DNA from: Phoronis australis
Lineage: Eukaryota > Phoronida > Phoronidae
Reading direction: 5' to 3'
DNA: 64,000 nt
Assembly (NCBI GenBank): GCA_002633005.1
Contig: NMRA01000039.1
Span: 1,014,552 to 1,078,551 of the forward strand
The notes beneath the pieces are model-generated. The model worked only from the letters and a program-made list of their open reading frames with translations, ran no database searches and was not told where the DNA came from. This document shows, in pieces, positions 27,401-39,400 of the stretch. The translations under genes and the position numbers were made by a program. The first letter of the stretch is position 1. Each line of letters begins with the position of its first letter.

Positions 27401-30400
27401 TCAGGTTGTGGCAGCTCAAGTTGTGGTTAGTGCGGTAATGTGTTGCTCACAACCATGATGTTAATAAACCAGTCTACTGTGAGTCGTGGAAAGGATGAAA
27501 GGGGTTTCCGATGGGGGCACATGATATGGAGGGCATAAAACGTGTAGTAGTTAGTGGTTGTGTGGAATAAAATGAAATAAAGATATGTTACACAAAAGTA
27601 CATGTATTTAACATATCTAAAAGGCAGTTGGCTCATTTTAGCCTGTCTTTAAACTGCAGGCTGAATGTGCCAGTGTACTATGTCTAGCCTCATATCCCAT
27701 ACAGAATACGAAGGAATTTACATTAGCACTGCTAAACTAATCGCAAAACATCGATTCCAGACATCAAACAGGCGTTTTTTTGCTGCCCCAAAGCAATTAG
27801 CTTCTTCATCTGCTTATTAACTCGTGCATGGTCTGTTCACATGGAGTTGATGGATCCAGCACCCAACCTCTATCGTAATTTGGTCTGCTCTGATTGCAAA
27901 ATGTCAGATCGTTGTAATTTATATTTTCATTTCTCTGGTAATGTTGCTAAAGATCATGATGGGCTGACATTACGTGGAGTAACGTGGTCAGATAGTTCTA
28001 ACTGAGACTAATGTAAATGCTATGTGAAACTGTCATCTCGAGCTCGTAGGCACAAAAGTCAAACTGTTGTATTTTAATTTTACCGTTTTACGTTTTGTTA
28101 GCAGTCTCAGGGCGGTGAATTATACCCATGTCCTCTTTAAATCACTGGAAACTAAATCCAGCATGTTTGGCAAAAGTACATCCTTTAATTTGTTAGGCAA
28201 GTAATTACTTGCTGATTGGGAAAGCTTTTTTTCTGTAGTCATTCTGTTCGAAGTTTTTCTTATTATGTTGTTTGCTCTTCGACTGAAATGTCATTAGTAC
28301 AGTTGATTATTTGACTGGAAAAATCTTGGATTTTGTTGTCAAGATACTGTCTGGCTCTTGATTGACTGGGGAAAGTATATTTAATCTTCAATTGATTGGT
28401 CTGCGCCTATCAAATCTGCAAGTTACTTGTACAGACAAACCTTGTTACAAGGTACATCAAGGCACCTTCGAAATCTTACGTTGTAATTATAGTTGATAGT
28501 AACCAAGGAAGACTTGCTACAATAGGTAATGTCCCGTCCACACATAGACTTACCCTAGAACAACTTGCACTAGGGCAAGTTGCCCCACTTTAAGTGAAAC
28601 ATCCACATGCACACACATATCCAATAACTAGGGTTAGGCAAAGTTGTCGCTCTGTGCGGGACAATGAATAGCTGATGCGAATATGAGGCAAAATGAGAAG
28701 TCGCCCGTCTATGTAAGTGCATCTGATGATTCTTTCTGCTGTATTTCATGTTTGCAACCATACAGCATTTAGAAGTAGCGCTAGTTACCCTACAGCAAGT
28801 TACCCTACAGCAAGTTACCCTACAGCAAGTTACCCTACAGCAAGTTACCCTACAGCAAGTTACCCTACAGCAAGTTACCCTACAGCAAGTTACCCTACCT
28901 CGATAACTTATCGAGGTAGGGTGGAGTAAGTTGTCACAAGTGGGGTAAGTTGCACTAGTTTCAACAGCATAACACAGCCTCCAAACCTTGGGACAGCTCT
29001 TTCCTGGAGTAACTTGTTCCATGGTAAGTCTGTGTTAGTAATGAGGGTAGATTGCTGCATTGGGTAAGACTGGGACATAAGTTACATAGCTGTTAACTTC
29101 TACCTAAGGTACCTAGCTAGGTACTGTGTGTATACTTGATACTGTTTATAAACCAAATTAGTACTGAAATCGTGCTCCGTGGTGGTCCGCAGTGCCTAAA
29201 GAAGAGGCCATTGTTGTTCATGGGAAGGGAAGGTACTGTCGTCTAGCTTCAATGTGAAAAGGTGACTTTTCTAAGAGTTCAAATTTAATTGCCAGGGTTT
29301 AATGTCTGCAAACGGATGTTGTGAGGAAGAAATTCCATGGAAGGTGGTGTTTTCATTTTATGTCCCATCAAATGGGACCCTTTTAATCATGCTTACTGTC
29401 AAAACGGTGGGGTGTCATCGTGGCAACTCTTTAATAGAATGGGTTGCTAATTTCGGAATAGCACACCTCGTCAAAATATATCGAAGTATGCGGAGTATCA
29501 GTATAATAAGATGAATGTTGATATATATTTTATTAAATGTCTGTTTCTAGCATCATTGAAACGTTTTCACAGCAGGATTAGGTAAGGTCATAGTTGCTTT
29601 GGCAATGCGTGTGCAAATTTTTACAATTTAGTAAGTAACAGGTCATACTCCGTATACGGGAGGGGGTCAAGACAAAAGTTCAGATAAGACACATGGGTAA
29701 ACTGGCAGACTACATTCGATGCAACACAAACATATAGCCTCCGAGGACTCCTTTATCTCTATTGAGGACTCGCGCTAGTTTTAAGTGTGGTGATAAACTC
29801 GGCCTCGCTTTTTTTCACAAGTAAATATTGGAGAGCCCGTCTTTGACTACCAGTACTGCGAAGTAAGTGATGTCATGTGCCAGCAGAATATGTGTTAGTA
29901 TACTGAACAGAAAAAACAGAATTTCGGATTTGCCAACATGGTAGAATTGGGGTAGCTACAAAAATCTTCTCACCATGGTTTCCCTTTGCCTGTCTTGTTG
30001 TTCCTATCAAAGTTCTGCGCATTTATCAGTGATATTTAGCAGCTGTGCCAATAAAGATAACTTTCTGTTTATTTAGCCTGCGACAGACCAGGATTAGTTG
30101 GACATGCCAATGACATTTCAACTATACTATTTTTTGTTTCTGTTTTACTAAAAACCGTTTGCATGATGACCATGTTCAGTGACGAGCTGTGTGAATTCCT
30201 AAGTTAAACTGTGCAAACAGAAAGAAGTCCTCAATGAAGGAGTAAATTTCTGCATTGTATCACGTAACCCGAAAAGAGACATTGGGGTCAAGACATGTTT
30301 AATTCCTTCTGGGAGCCACTTCAGTTCACTGCAGTGCAATCAGGTAGAGGTTTCGGGTGTGTTCCAATTTCGTGTAGCAATCTTTTGTAATTCATTTATG

Positions 30401-33400
30401 AAGCCTAGCTTTGTGAAGGCAAAAATTGTCATTTATTGCATAATAAAGTTTACATCAAGATTTTGTTTTGTTAAGGTTACCTTGTTTCTTATGGATGAGC
30501 CATAGACATTTAACTTCGAAATGTATGTTTTCTGAAAAGTAGGAGCATTATATTTTTGACTTTTTACCAATCTTTTTTAAGGCTTAGCTCAGCCTTAACT
30601 TTTTCAGTATCTTGGTAACATTTCCAGTCACAACTGTACGTAAGTAACAAAGCTATCATGCCCTGTTCACTATTATCCCTTCATAATTGTATTAAAGTTT
30701 AAAAAGTTCAAATTTTGTTTTTATGCGAAACTGCCATATTTTTAAATTTCCAGACTGGTATGAAGCATAACAGTTATCTACGTTGTATTATAGACTGCTC
30801 AACCCACGGTCCATTTCCCTCCTCTCCATCTAATAACACAGTGAAATTTCCTAACACTCCCCAAGCTGGTCACAAATCTAGTGGGTTTCTAACTGTGTTA
30901 TGTCATACACAGCAAAGCCAATTTATTTTGCATGAACTTTCCAAGAAAGAGTCACAGGAACACATTCATTAATAAGATAAGGTTGATGTGAATCTGGAAT
31001 GTGTGCAGAAGATTTGGCACTGGCAGAGAACGGTAAAACGGTGACATTCTTAGACAAAACCTGGCTTGCCTGAAATTCTGTGTTCTTTTGTGATATTTTG
31101 AGAATTCTGTTACGAATTGTGAGCCAAGTAGTTAGTGTTAGTATTTTGCTTGGTTTACAATAATTTTATGCTGCATCGAGTGGTGGATCATTTTTTTCAC
31201 GTATTGTTAAATTAATGAATTCACCGTTATCACTGACACATGTTACGTCTTGCATTTTTGATAAAAGTGAAGTTGGTGTAACTTAAACGTGCTAAAAGTA
31301 CCCAGAATACTTTAATATTGAGTCTTCCTTGTGACATTTTGAAAATTTTGACATGTGACGAATTGTGACTTGTCATTAAACATGGATCCATTATCTGCCC
31401 TGGTTTGGCTGAATGGCGGAACATTAAATTGTGACAACACAGCATGAAATTAAATTTCTCCATAAAAAATTTGACACCTGGNATTGCCCTTAGTTCACAG
31501 TTTGTAAACCCAATATCAAAGCAATAAGTTCGAGTTTGAACTCGAAATTTCGAGTTTTTACTCGAGTTTGTAGCACGAATATAAGGGTCTTCAAGGGCAA
31601 ACTTGAACTAGAAACTCCTATGCATAAACTATTATGTATTCGATCACAGTCTGATAACCAATTATCTTAAGTTCGCACAAAAGGAGCAGAGAAATTGCCA
31701 AAAATAGTTTTGAGTTCGTTTCGAGTACAAAGATTAGAGACCGGGCCCTGGTATTTTAATTCTGAGCTTTTGAATAAAGCCAGGAATAAACAACAATTGG
31801 GAGTGATATTCCAGGAAATCCAGTCTTCACAAATTGTCATATCTCCATATTCTTGTTGTCGACATGACATAACGCATGTATCATAGCTTTATCATGCCAA
31901 ATATGGTAAAGTACATAACATCAAAATTAAAGTTTACTTTTAAAGGTAACATCATATCTTTACTAACTTTTTTATTCTAGGACAGGTCAATTATATCTAG
32001 AAGCCGATACTAATGAGTTAAAAGTACAGTTAACAATTTAATGACCCCTCCCCAACTGACCTAGATGCCAAACTAAAAGTTTGGGAAGGAAAACAGCCTA
32101 TCAAGTTCTCATCAGTATGAATAAATTGTCAGCTGATTTACATTTCACGTTGCAGAGTATATAGAAAAAAATGTAAATAAATGGTATAATTGGAAATTTC
32201 ATAAATGGTATAATTGGAAATTTCATTATACATGGTAAACGGAAGTTTCATTATACATCGATGCCAAGTTAGTTAATCAGACTTCGTAATTTCTTGTTGA
32301 AATCTAAGCAAGCTTTGTTTTTGTTAAAGGAAATTAAAAAATAGTCAGAATTCTTTTGTTGTTGGGGATTTAAATATAGTCCCATTTAGACATCAACTTT
32401 TGGCTCGGCGCAACTGGCAGGGAGCAAATTGACCCATGTCAAGCGGCCGCTTACACACACAACTCACTAACCGTGGCAAGATGGAAATTAAAGGCTGGAG
32501 AGACTGGATTGCACATGCGCAGGTTTACAAGTGACTAGAGTTGCAAAGACAAGGAACCCATACGTAGGTCATTGCACAAGTGCAGTAGAGATGATCCTTT
32601 CCGCCTTGCTCTAGTTTTGCGTTTAGACTTATAATTGACACGGCGCAAGATGTTCGGGCCCAAATTGCTCTACCTCACAAACGGGTGGCAAAAATTTGTC
32701 ACCGCGGTGTCAATTTGCTCCGTGTATGTCCGTTTACACACTGGAACAACTTGTTCCGTGTCAGCTGATCTGTGTCAACTTTGTAAGTGTAAACGGCACT
32801 TATGATTGAATGCGTGAATGAATGTTAACTGGAATGGGAAGAAAATGGACGGAGCGACATTAGGAGGAGGGTTTATCTGGAGTCTGGTTGGGTGAAATGT
32901 ATTGAAAATGGGAAAGGCACACCAAATGTTTGTGTGGCTTAGAAATGTGCCGTTTTACTCAGACAACTATTGTAAAGTTTGTGACAAGTGTTGGTAAAAC
33001 TAATTTGGATGGAACAGGAATTTTATCGCTTACGGTAAAGTTTTCTCAATGTTGATAAAAATAATGGCCAAAACTGTTATTTTTTGATTTTTCAAACACT
33101 CACTGCATTGCCAAAATTTTCAAAATTTCGTTGTGTGTTCATTGGTGACACTGGTATCATACATAGTTTTCAAATAATCAAGTAAAATTGTCTTTTTGTT
33201 CACTCTTGTTGAAAATTTTGACAAAATAAAATTTTACTGTTCCGCCATCTTGCATTCTAATTTAACGAAACTTTACCATAGTTCATTTTCTATAATACGA
33301 TGTACTTCAGGATTATCGATGGAAAATAAATATTTCGGAAACTACCCTGCATCTGATATGAAGAATATTGTAAAAAAATTGAGGAAGAAAGCTCGAATTT

Positions 33401-36400
33401 TATTGACTTGTGATGACTCTTAAAAAATTGAAAAAACTTTAGTGCTTTCTCTGTAGAGATTTACATTTTTTGCAGTTTTTGCTGAGCTCTTTCCCACATA
33501 TGTTTGTCACGTGACATTGTGAAACTACCACACTATCAAAGAGCAGTAAACTCCTTGAAATTGTCATTTGGGCACTAGATATTAAATCCCAGATATAAAT
33601 TATACATCTCGTGGAATTTAAAAAAATAATGGCACCCCATATATCTTCACCATTTGCGATATGCAGTGTGGGCATGTATCGTCCGAGGAATGACTGATGT
33701 CAAAAGTTTCTGCTGGTATTTACCACTTTTTTGGATGGAAAAATGAATTGCCTGGTGTCAGTTGTTATTCACCATCCTGATAAAACTGTTCAAAGTTCTA
33801 GCTACTCTTGCTTGTCAGTGGAGCAGTTTCAACTTACATCTTGGGCTTTGGCCACACCTCAATTAATAAAAATCAAGTGGTCTTTTTTTGAATACCATCA
33901 TCCTCCACATGTGTTAGTCATTTCAGACCAGTACTCAGATGGTTAGGAAACTATAGTTCAAGGCTGCTCATGTGTGTTTCATCAGTATTTTCACGTAGGG
34001 CTTGCTTCACTGTAAGACAAAGTTTGAAAGTGGTGATCGCTGTGGTCAGATGGTCACTCTGTCTGTCCATGTTCCATTGTTGTGCAGAACACCTGTTGTT
34101 GTCCTGTAAGTTGCCAACACAGGATACAAGATACATTGAGAAATGTTGCACTAGTAACACATGAATGTTAACCTTGTTGGACTATTTCTGTATGAAACTT
34201 TAATGGAAACATGGCAAATGACTGCACAGGCACCGTTCATGCGGGTCTTTTTGCAGATTTTATCGAATAGATTTCCAGATTTTTTCTGCAAAATTTTTTA
34301 CTCGGGTCAACACTACTAATAATTTTGCGTTCATACTTCCAAGAATCAGAAAAAAAGTTCCTGAAAACTAGTTAATATGAACTAGTCCACAGGGGAATGT
34401 AACGTGCATAATTTTGTCATGGTTGCATGCGCATAGTCACTTAAGACACGGAAAAAGAGACATAAAGATGATGGTTTAAAAATACGCTATTTAAGCAAAA
34501 CCACTGCAGCCGTAATACAGCGTTCTTGCCAGGCTTTTTGAGCATGGTGGTATAGTTTTATGCAACTTTTGATTTTTTCATAAAAGTCATTCAAGTCCAA
34601 TTTTTGATAGCCCATCTTGCAAAAGTGGATCATTTTAAGGACAACTACCAACAGTGATGTGGAGAATAGCGCATAAAGCATAGTATCTGAAAGTTTATTT
34701 GAATACGATCTGTCATTTCTGAGATGTGATGTTGCAAAGTTATACCAAACTCGGGCAATTTTCTAGAATCCTAGATAATCTTAATTCTCATTGAGACTCT
34801 ATTATTCTCAGCATAAATCCCCCGTGGGGCACCATCTTTAAAAAACGATTTGTTTAGGTTCATGTTTTGGTCTGTAATCAGTGTGAAATGGTGTAGTTCC
34901 ATATTACAGTTCATTAGAGGATGGTTTGCATGGTATTCATCAATTTATTGAGATGGGTATCATTCTTTATTTCCCCCGTGCACGCTAGCACTTGCTGTAT
35001 TACGATATAGAATGAGGTGTTATGTTTCAAAGTTAATTACTAAAATAATTGGTATTTCTGTTATAGATATCCTCGTTTGTGGTCATATTTACTGCCATGC
35101 CAAAACAATTCGTCACCTTTGCAACTACTAAAATAATCAATGTTATTTTTGTTATGGATATCTTAGTGTAGGGCATTTTTTTCTGTCGTGTCAAAGGTAT
35201 GTCACCTTTAAGAATTTGATTTAACGTACCTTGTCATTTTTTGTGTTGTGTTTCTCGTAGACAAATGGTTGAAATGACAAAACTACTGTTTGCAACTGAG
35301 CAGACAATGTGGCAATATTTGCAACTGAACGGACAATATATGCAATTGATCAGTCAATAGGCCCTTTCATATTGACTTAACTCCGGTCTGATCGGAGCGT
35401 CGACATAAACAGCGCCGCCCATGAGTATGTCTAACTGAGCAGAAAACACAGCAATATGTCTAACTAAGCAGACAATGTGACAGTGCAGTCAGTATTGTAG
35501 TATATGCAACAGATCAGATAACATGACAATGTATGTGTGTAGGGTAACTGGGCTGACAACTGGTTGTATCTGCAACTAAACTAATAACATGCCAATATGT
35601 GCATTAGAGCAGACAATATAGAGAAATGTGCAACAGTGTAGACAACATGACAATGTTTGCATGTGAGCGGACAACAGGGCAATACATGCAGCCGAAGATT
35701 TAACGTAAAAAAATGTTCGAGACAAAGACTTCATTAAGCATGAAAAGCAGAAAGAAATAATATCACAAACAACTTGCCATGCCTTCAGTGAAATAATTTC
35801 CATTCCTAAAGGTTGCCTAATTTGTCTGGGCATGAATAAATCATAAAAGTGATGGTATTCTATCTCCACAAGTGATTGGGTCACATTAAATATTAGATTG
35901 TAAGTAGCAGTATGAACCTTTAAAAGGCTGTTCATATATTATTCACCAAGTCCATACACTTCCCTAGTTTGCTGCTGTGCGCTCCTGCCTAGCCTTACTG
36001 ATCAATAGTAGTTATGGATTTCTTCACCGATGGCTTGAGCTGTTGCTTTCCCACCACCCAGTTAAAGTGTTTACCCACTTGTTAATGCACCCAGCTATCA
36101 ATAACACTTGCCCAAAATACATTTTTATTGCATTAAGAGTTTGTTTGACCGCACTGCGAACTCGGAAGTGACCAGATTCCTTGACCGTCGTGCTCGATTT
36201 GTGAATGTCTCTGTGGCCAGGTTTCCTAAGTGGTTTCAATGTGGTTTAGTGCGATTGGTCTTTATGCTATCTAATTGTCTAAATTGGATTACTTTTTTGT
36301 TTAAAACTACACCTCACCTTGTACAGCTGGCTCAAATAACGAAAAGTGAATTAAACCTATTAGGCTCTTAAAGTCGGCCTCATACGGTTCTTTGCTGTGA

Positions 36401-39400
36401 TAAGATTTCATTTCAATATATTTGTTACCAAGAAGAACGTCGAAAACATCATAGAAAATTCAGCAGAATGCCACGAGGCCAACCCTAAAATTGTGGATTC
36501 GAAAATTGCCTATTGTCTGTAAATTGAGTTGTCGTTTTATTCGACAACGAGTCAAGTTTGGATGAACATGGTAGTGTTTTTCATTCTCAAGGCTCTGTGG
36601 CTTAAAGGCCATCACTGACGGCTAAAAACACTGGCGAAATACAGGTTTAAATATTTTTTTGCGTACCGAGGCTTCATTTCGTGAAACTATTTTAGCCTTA
36701 ACTTAAGTCAATGTCATTCCATCACGTGCCACTTTGTTGTTGTTGAACAATGCTGCTGACGTCATGCCACCAATCAAACTTGAGACTTAAACTTTCATGA
36801 AAGAGAGCCTAAGTTCAAGATTTGTCATTTATTTTTAATGTATAGAAGATTTTGTGACCATGACTTAGGCTCTAGTCGCATTAATCGCATTAATCGCTCC
36901 ACGTAAGCATCCAATTTTCTTATTGCTTGCAGTGTTGCCATGGCAATCTACTGTTTACATGTTTTATTACTTAAGATAATCAGGCTACAAGGGGTTTTAA
37001 TTGCTTTTTGCTGAACTTCCCTTTCAAAGTTATGATGGCAAAATGATGAATGAAGCTGTATTAATTCCAGTATTTATTAAGTTTTCACTTACCATGCGCT
37101 CAAGTCGTCTCATAAATCCATGCAGAGAAATCAAATGTCAACTACTACGTAAGGTTGGAGAAATTTTAGATAATTGTTAGTCTTTGTAAAATTAGAAAAA
37201 TGTATATGGTTTGTTGTTGCATCCCATATCATTTCTTTAGAACGTATGCTCCTATTGTGCAAGTTGTCTAGGACGCTAATGGTCGAATATAATGTGCCCG
37301 ATTTTTGAGAACCAGTTTTCTCAACTGAATAATGGGCATCAAACTGGTTCTCAAAATTCGGGTGCATAATATCTGACGTTTACCATTTAGGACGACTTCA
37401 CTTAAGTGATGTCAATCATGATACATGTTATTTACTTTTTATCGGTCATTTTCTTCAAAAAAATGATGATCACCTCGTGAAGGAATGTGTGCAGTTTTAA
37501 TCTACACATTACAATTTTTAGTCACCATGGATTTAGAAAATGCAGGCCATATTTGTTTTGGTCGTCTGTCGTGCTTCACAAGTTCGAAAAAATGATTAAA
37601 ATTAGGCTGTAAACAAACAGGTATGTCACATTTTCAAAACATGAAGTAAATATCAGCTTTATTTCTAGTACTTCAACAAAAATTGCATCATAATGACCAC
37701 GCATTCTGAACGAAATTTGATTTCAAGTGGCAATTTATGACCGCTTAACTTCAAAGCCGTTTTTCTCGGCTCGTGATTTCAGAATAGTGACAAGATTCTC
37801 GGGCCTATTTTTCTGCAACACGTGGGTCAATTTTTACGAAATTTGCAAATTTGAAATCCTCTAGGACTGATGTGCCAGGGTTTTTTGATACATGGATCAG
37901 ATTTTTAGTTATTAGATGGAATGTGACCAAATGACAAAAAGTGGCGTGCTTGCCCCCACTCACATGCTTAAAATGCCTCAAAATCAAGAGCATAATGATT
38001 TGTACATGTATTTGGTATGGATAAGTAGTATATTGCATAAGGAAACAGTTGATGATAATCCCTGTGCATTTTGAAAAAAAAAATTTTGAGGTAAAATTGG
38101 ATTTTTTGAAAATTAAAAAATACGATTTTTCAAAAAACGAACGACAAAAAAAAATTTTTTTTTTCGATTTGTGTCACTTTCAGAGTTATGTCTATCTAGT
38201 TAAAACTCCCTTTTTACTCATTTTAGTTAGGAACCCGGAGATTTGACCAATGTATACACCTACCTTAAGAACAAAAATTGACTGTTATTTGATGAAATAG
38301 TAAAGGTCTCTACAAAGGTTGACGATTACCTTAAAACTAATACCACACCACTCTGTATTTTTACCCGACAAAATTTTTAGCAAAATTTCCTGCTCTGTCC
38401 TATTTTTTCTTTGTTTCTTTGTTCACAAGTTGTATCTCTTTTCTCCAGTTTAGACATCCTGAATTGTTTTTGTATCAAGCTGTGTTTCATTTCTCTGGCT
38501 CTACAATTCTTAATGATCCATGAATTCTGCGGACAGAGAAAGACTGGCCATCTAGAGCTTGTTCAATTGCGTGCAAGGGGTTTTAGGTGCAGTTCAATTG
38601 ATTGGTCTTTTCGCGTGGTCTTGCCCTGTTTGTCAGTTTCATGCATGTTTACTGGTGATATCACAGAGGACATTCTCTTATAATATGGCTTTTCATCAGT
38701 CATGTTATTGCAATCGATTTGCCGTGAGACTTTTTCCTGAGTTTGTGAGAGGACCTTGCAACCACCATCTCTCGGCATTATCGTGATTATGTCACCATAC
38801 CATAGAACTGTCTGATCAAGTTCAATTAGTGTACCGTTTAGAATTAACGAGTCAGTGTAATTAGGTTGATGTATCTCCATTGTGTGTATGTTTGTGCGTG
38901 TGCGTGTACGCGTTTGGTTGAGTGCTGTAATTTTATCTGCCTGTTACGGTTCTCACGAGCGTTTTTCCCTATGTTCGTATCGTCTGTAATTAACGGTGTT
39001 GTTAATTAGACCTCTGCAGAGGTGTTCATGAATGCAAAATAATGAACATGACATAGTTCATAGGGTAACACATTTTGAGAACTGGTCATCTCCACTGAAT
39101 GACGAGCATCAACTGGTTATCAATATGCGGACATGTAAAATCAGACTTTGCTGTTCGTAACAAAGATTTAGTGAGCTTCGATTTAGCATTGCAAATCAAA
39201 GGAAATCTGTATTGCTGAAGTTGTAAGAAATTGTGCTGTATTCATCAGATTAATACCTAGGTTTTCCGTTTTGTGAAGGATCTAAGTCGGGTCATATCTA
39301 AGACAATCTGGCTGTATCTCCAATTTTTATTGGCAAACATTTCTTTAGCTTGGTGATGCCTGAAATTGTCTTGTAACTCATTTCTTACTGCACTTTTTCT

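Larger units (their letters stand above)
28541..29036. mobile_element. MITE-like element with internal minisatellite
   Basis: The left end ACATAGACTTACCCTAGAAC matches the reverse complement of the right end (ACAGACTTACCATGGAACAA). A second inverted pair lies inside (CTAGGGCAAGTTGCCCCACTT against AAGTGGGGTAAGTTGCACTAG). The centre carries the 15-bp minisatellite and a perfect hairpin. Confidence 0.55.

Noticed and set aside
28570-29022. 150-codon minus-strand frame with repeated RVTCC
   Set aside because: The repeat is just the 15-bp minisatellite read in frame.
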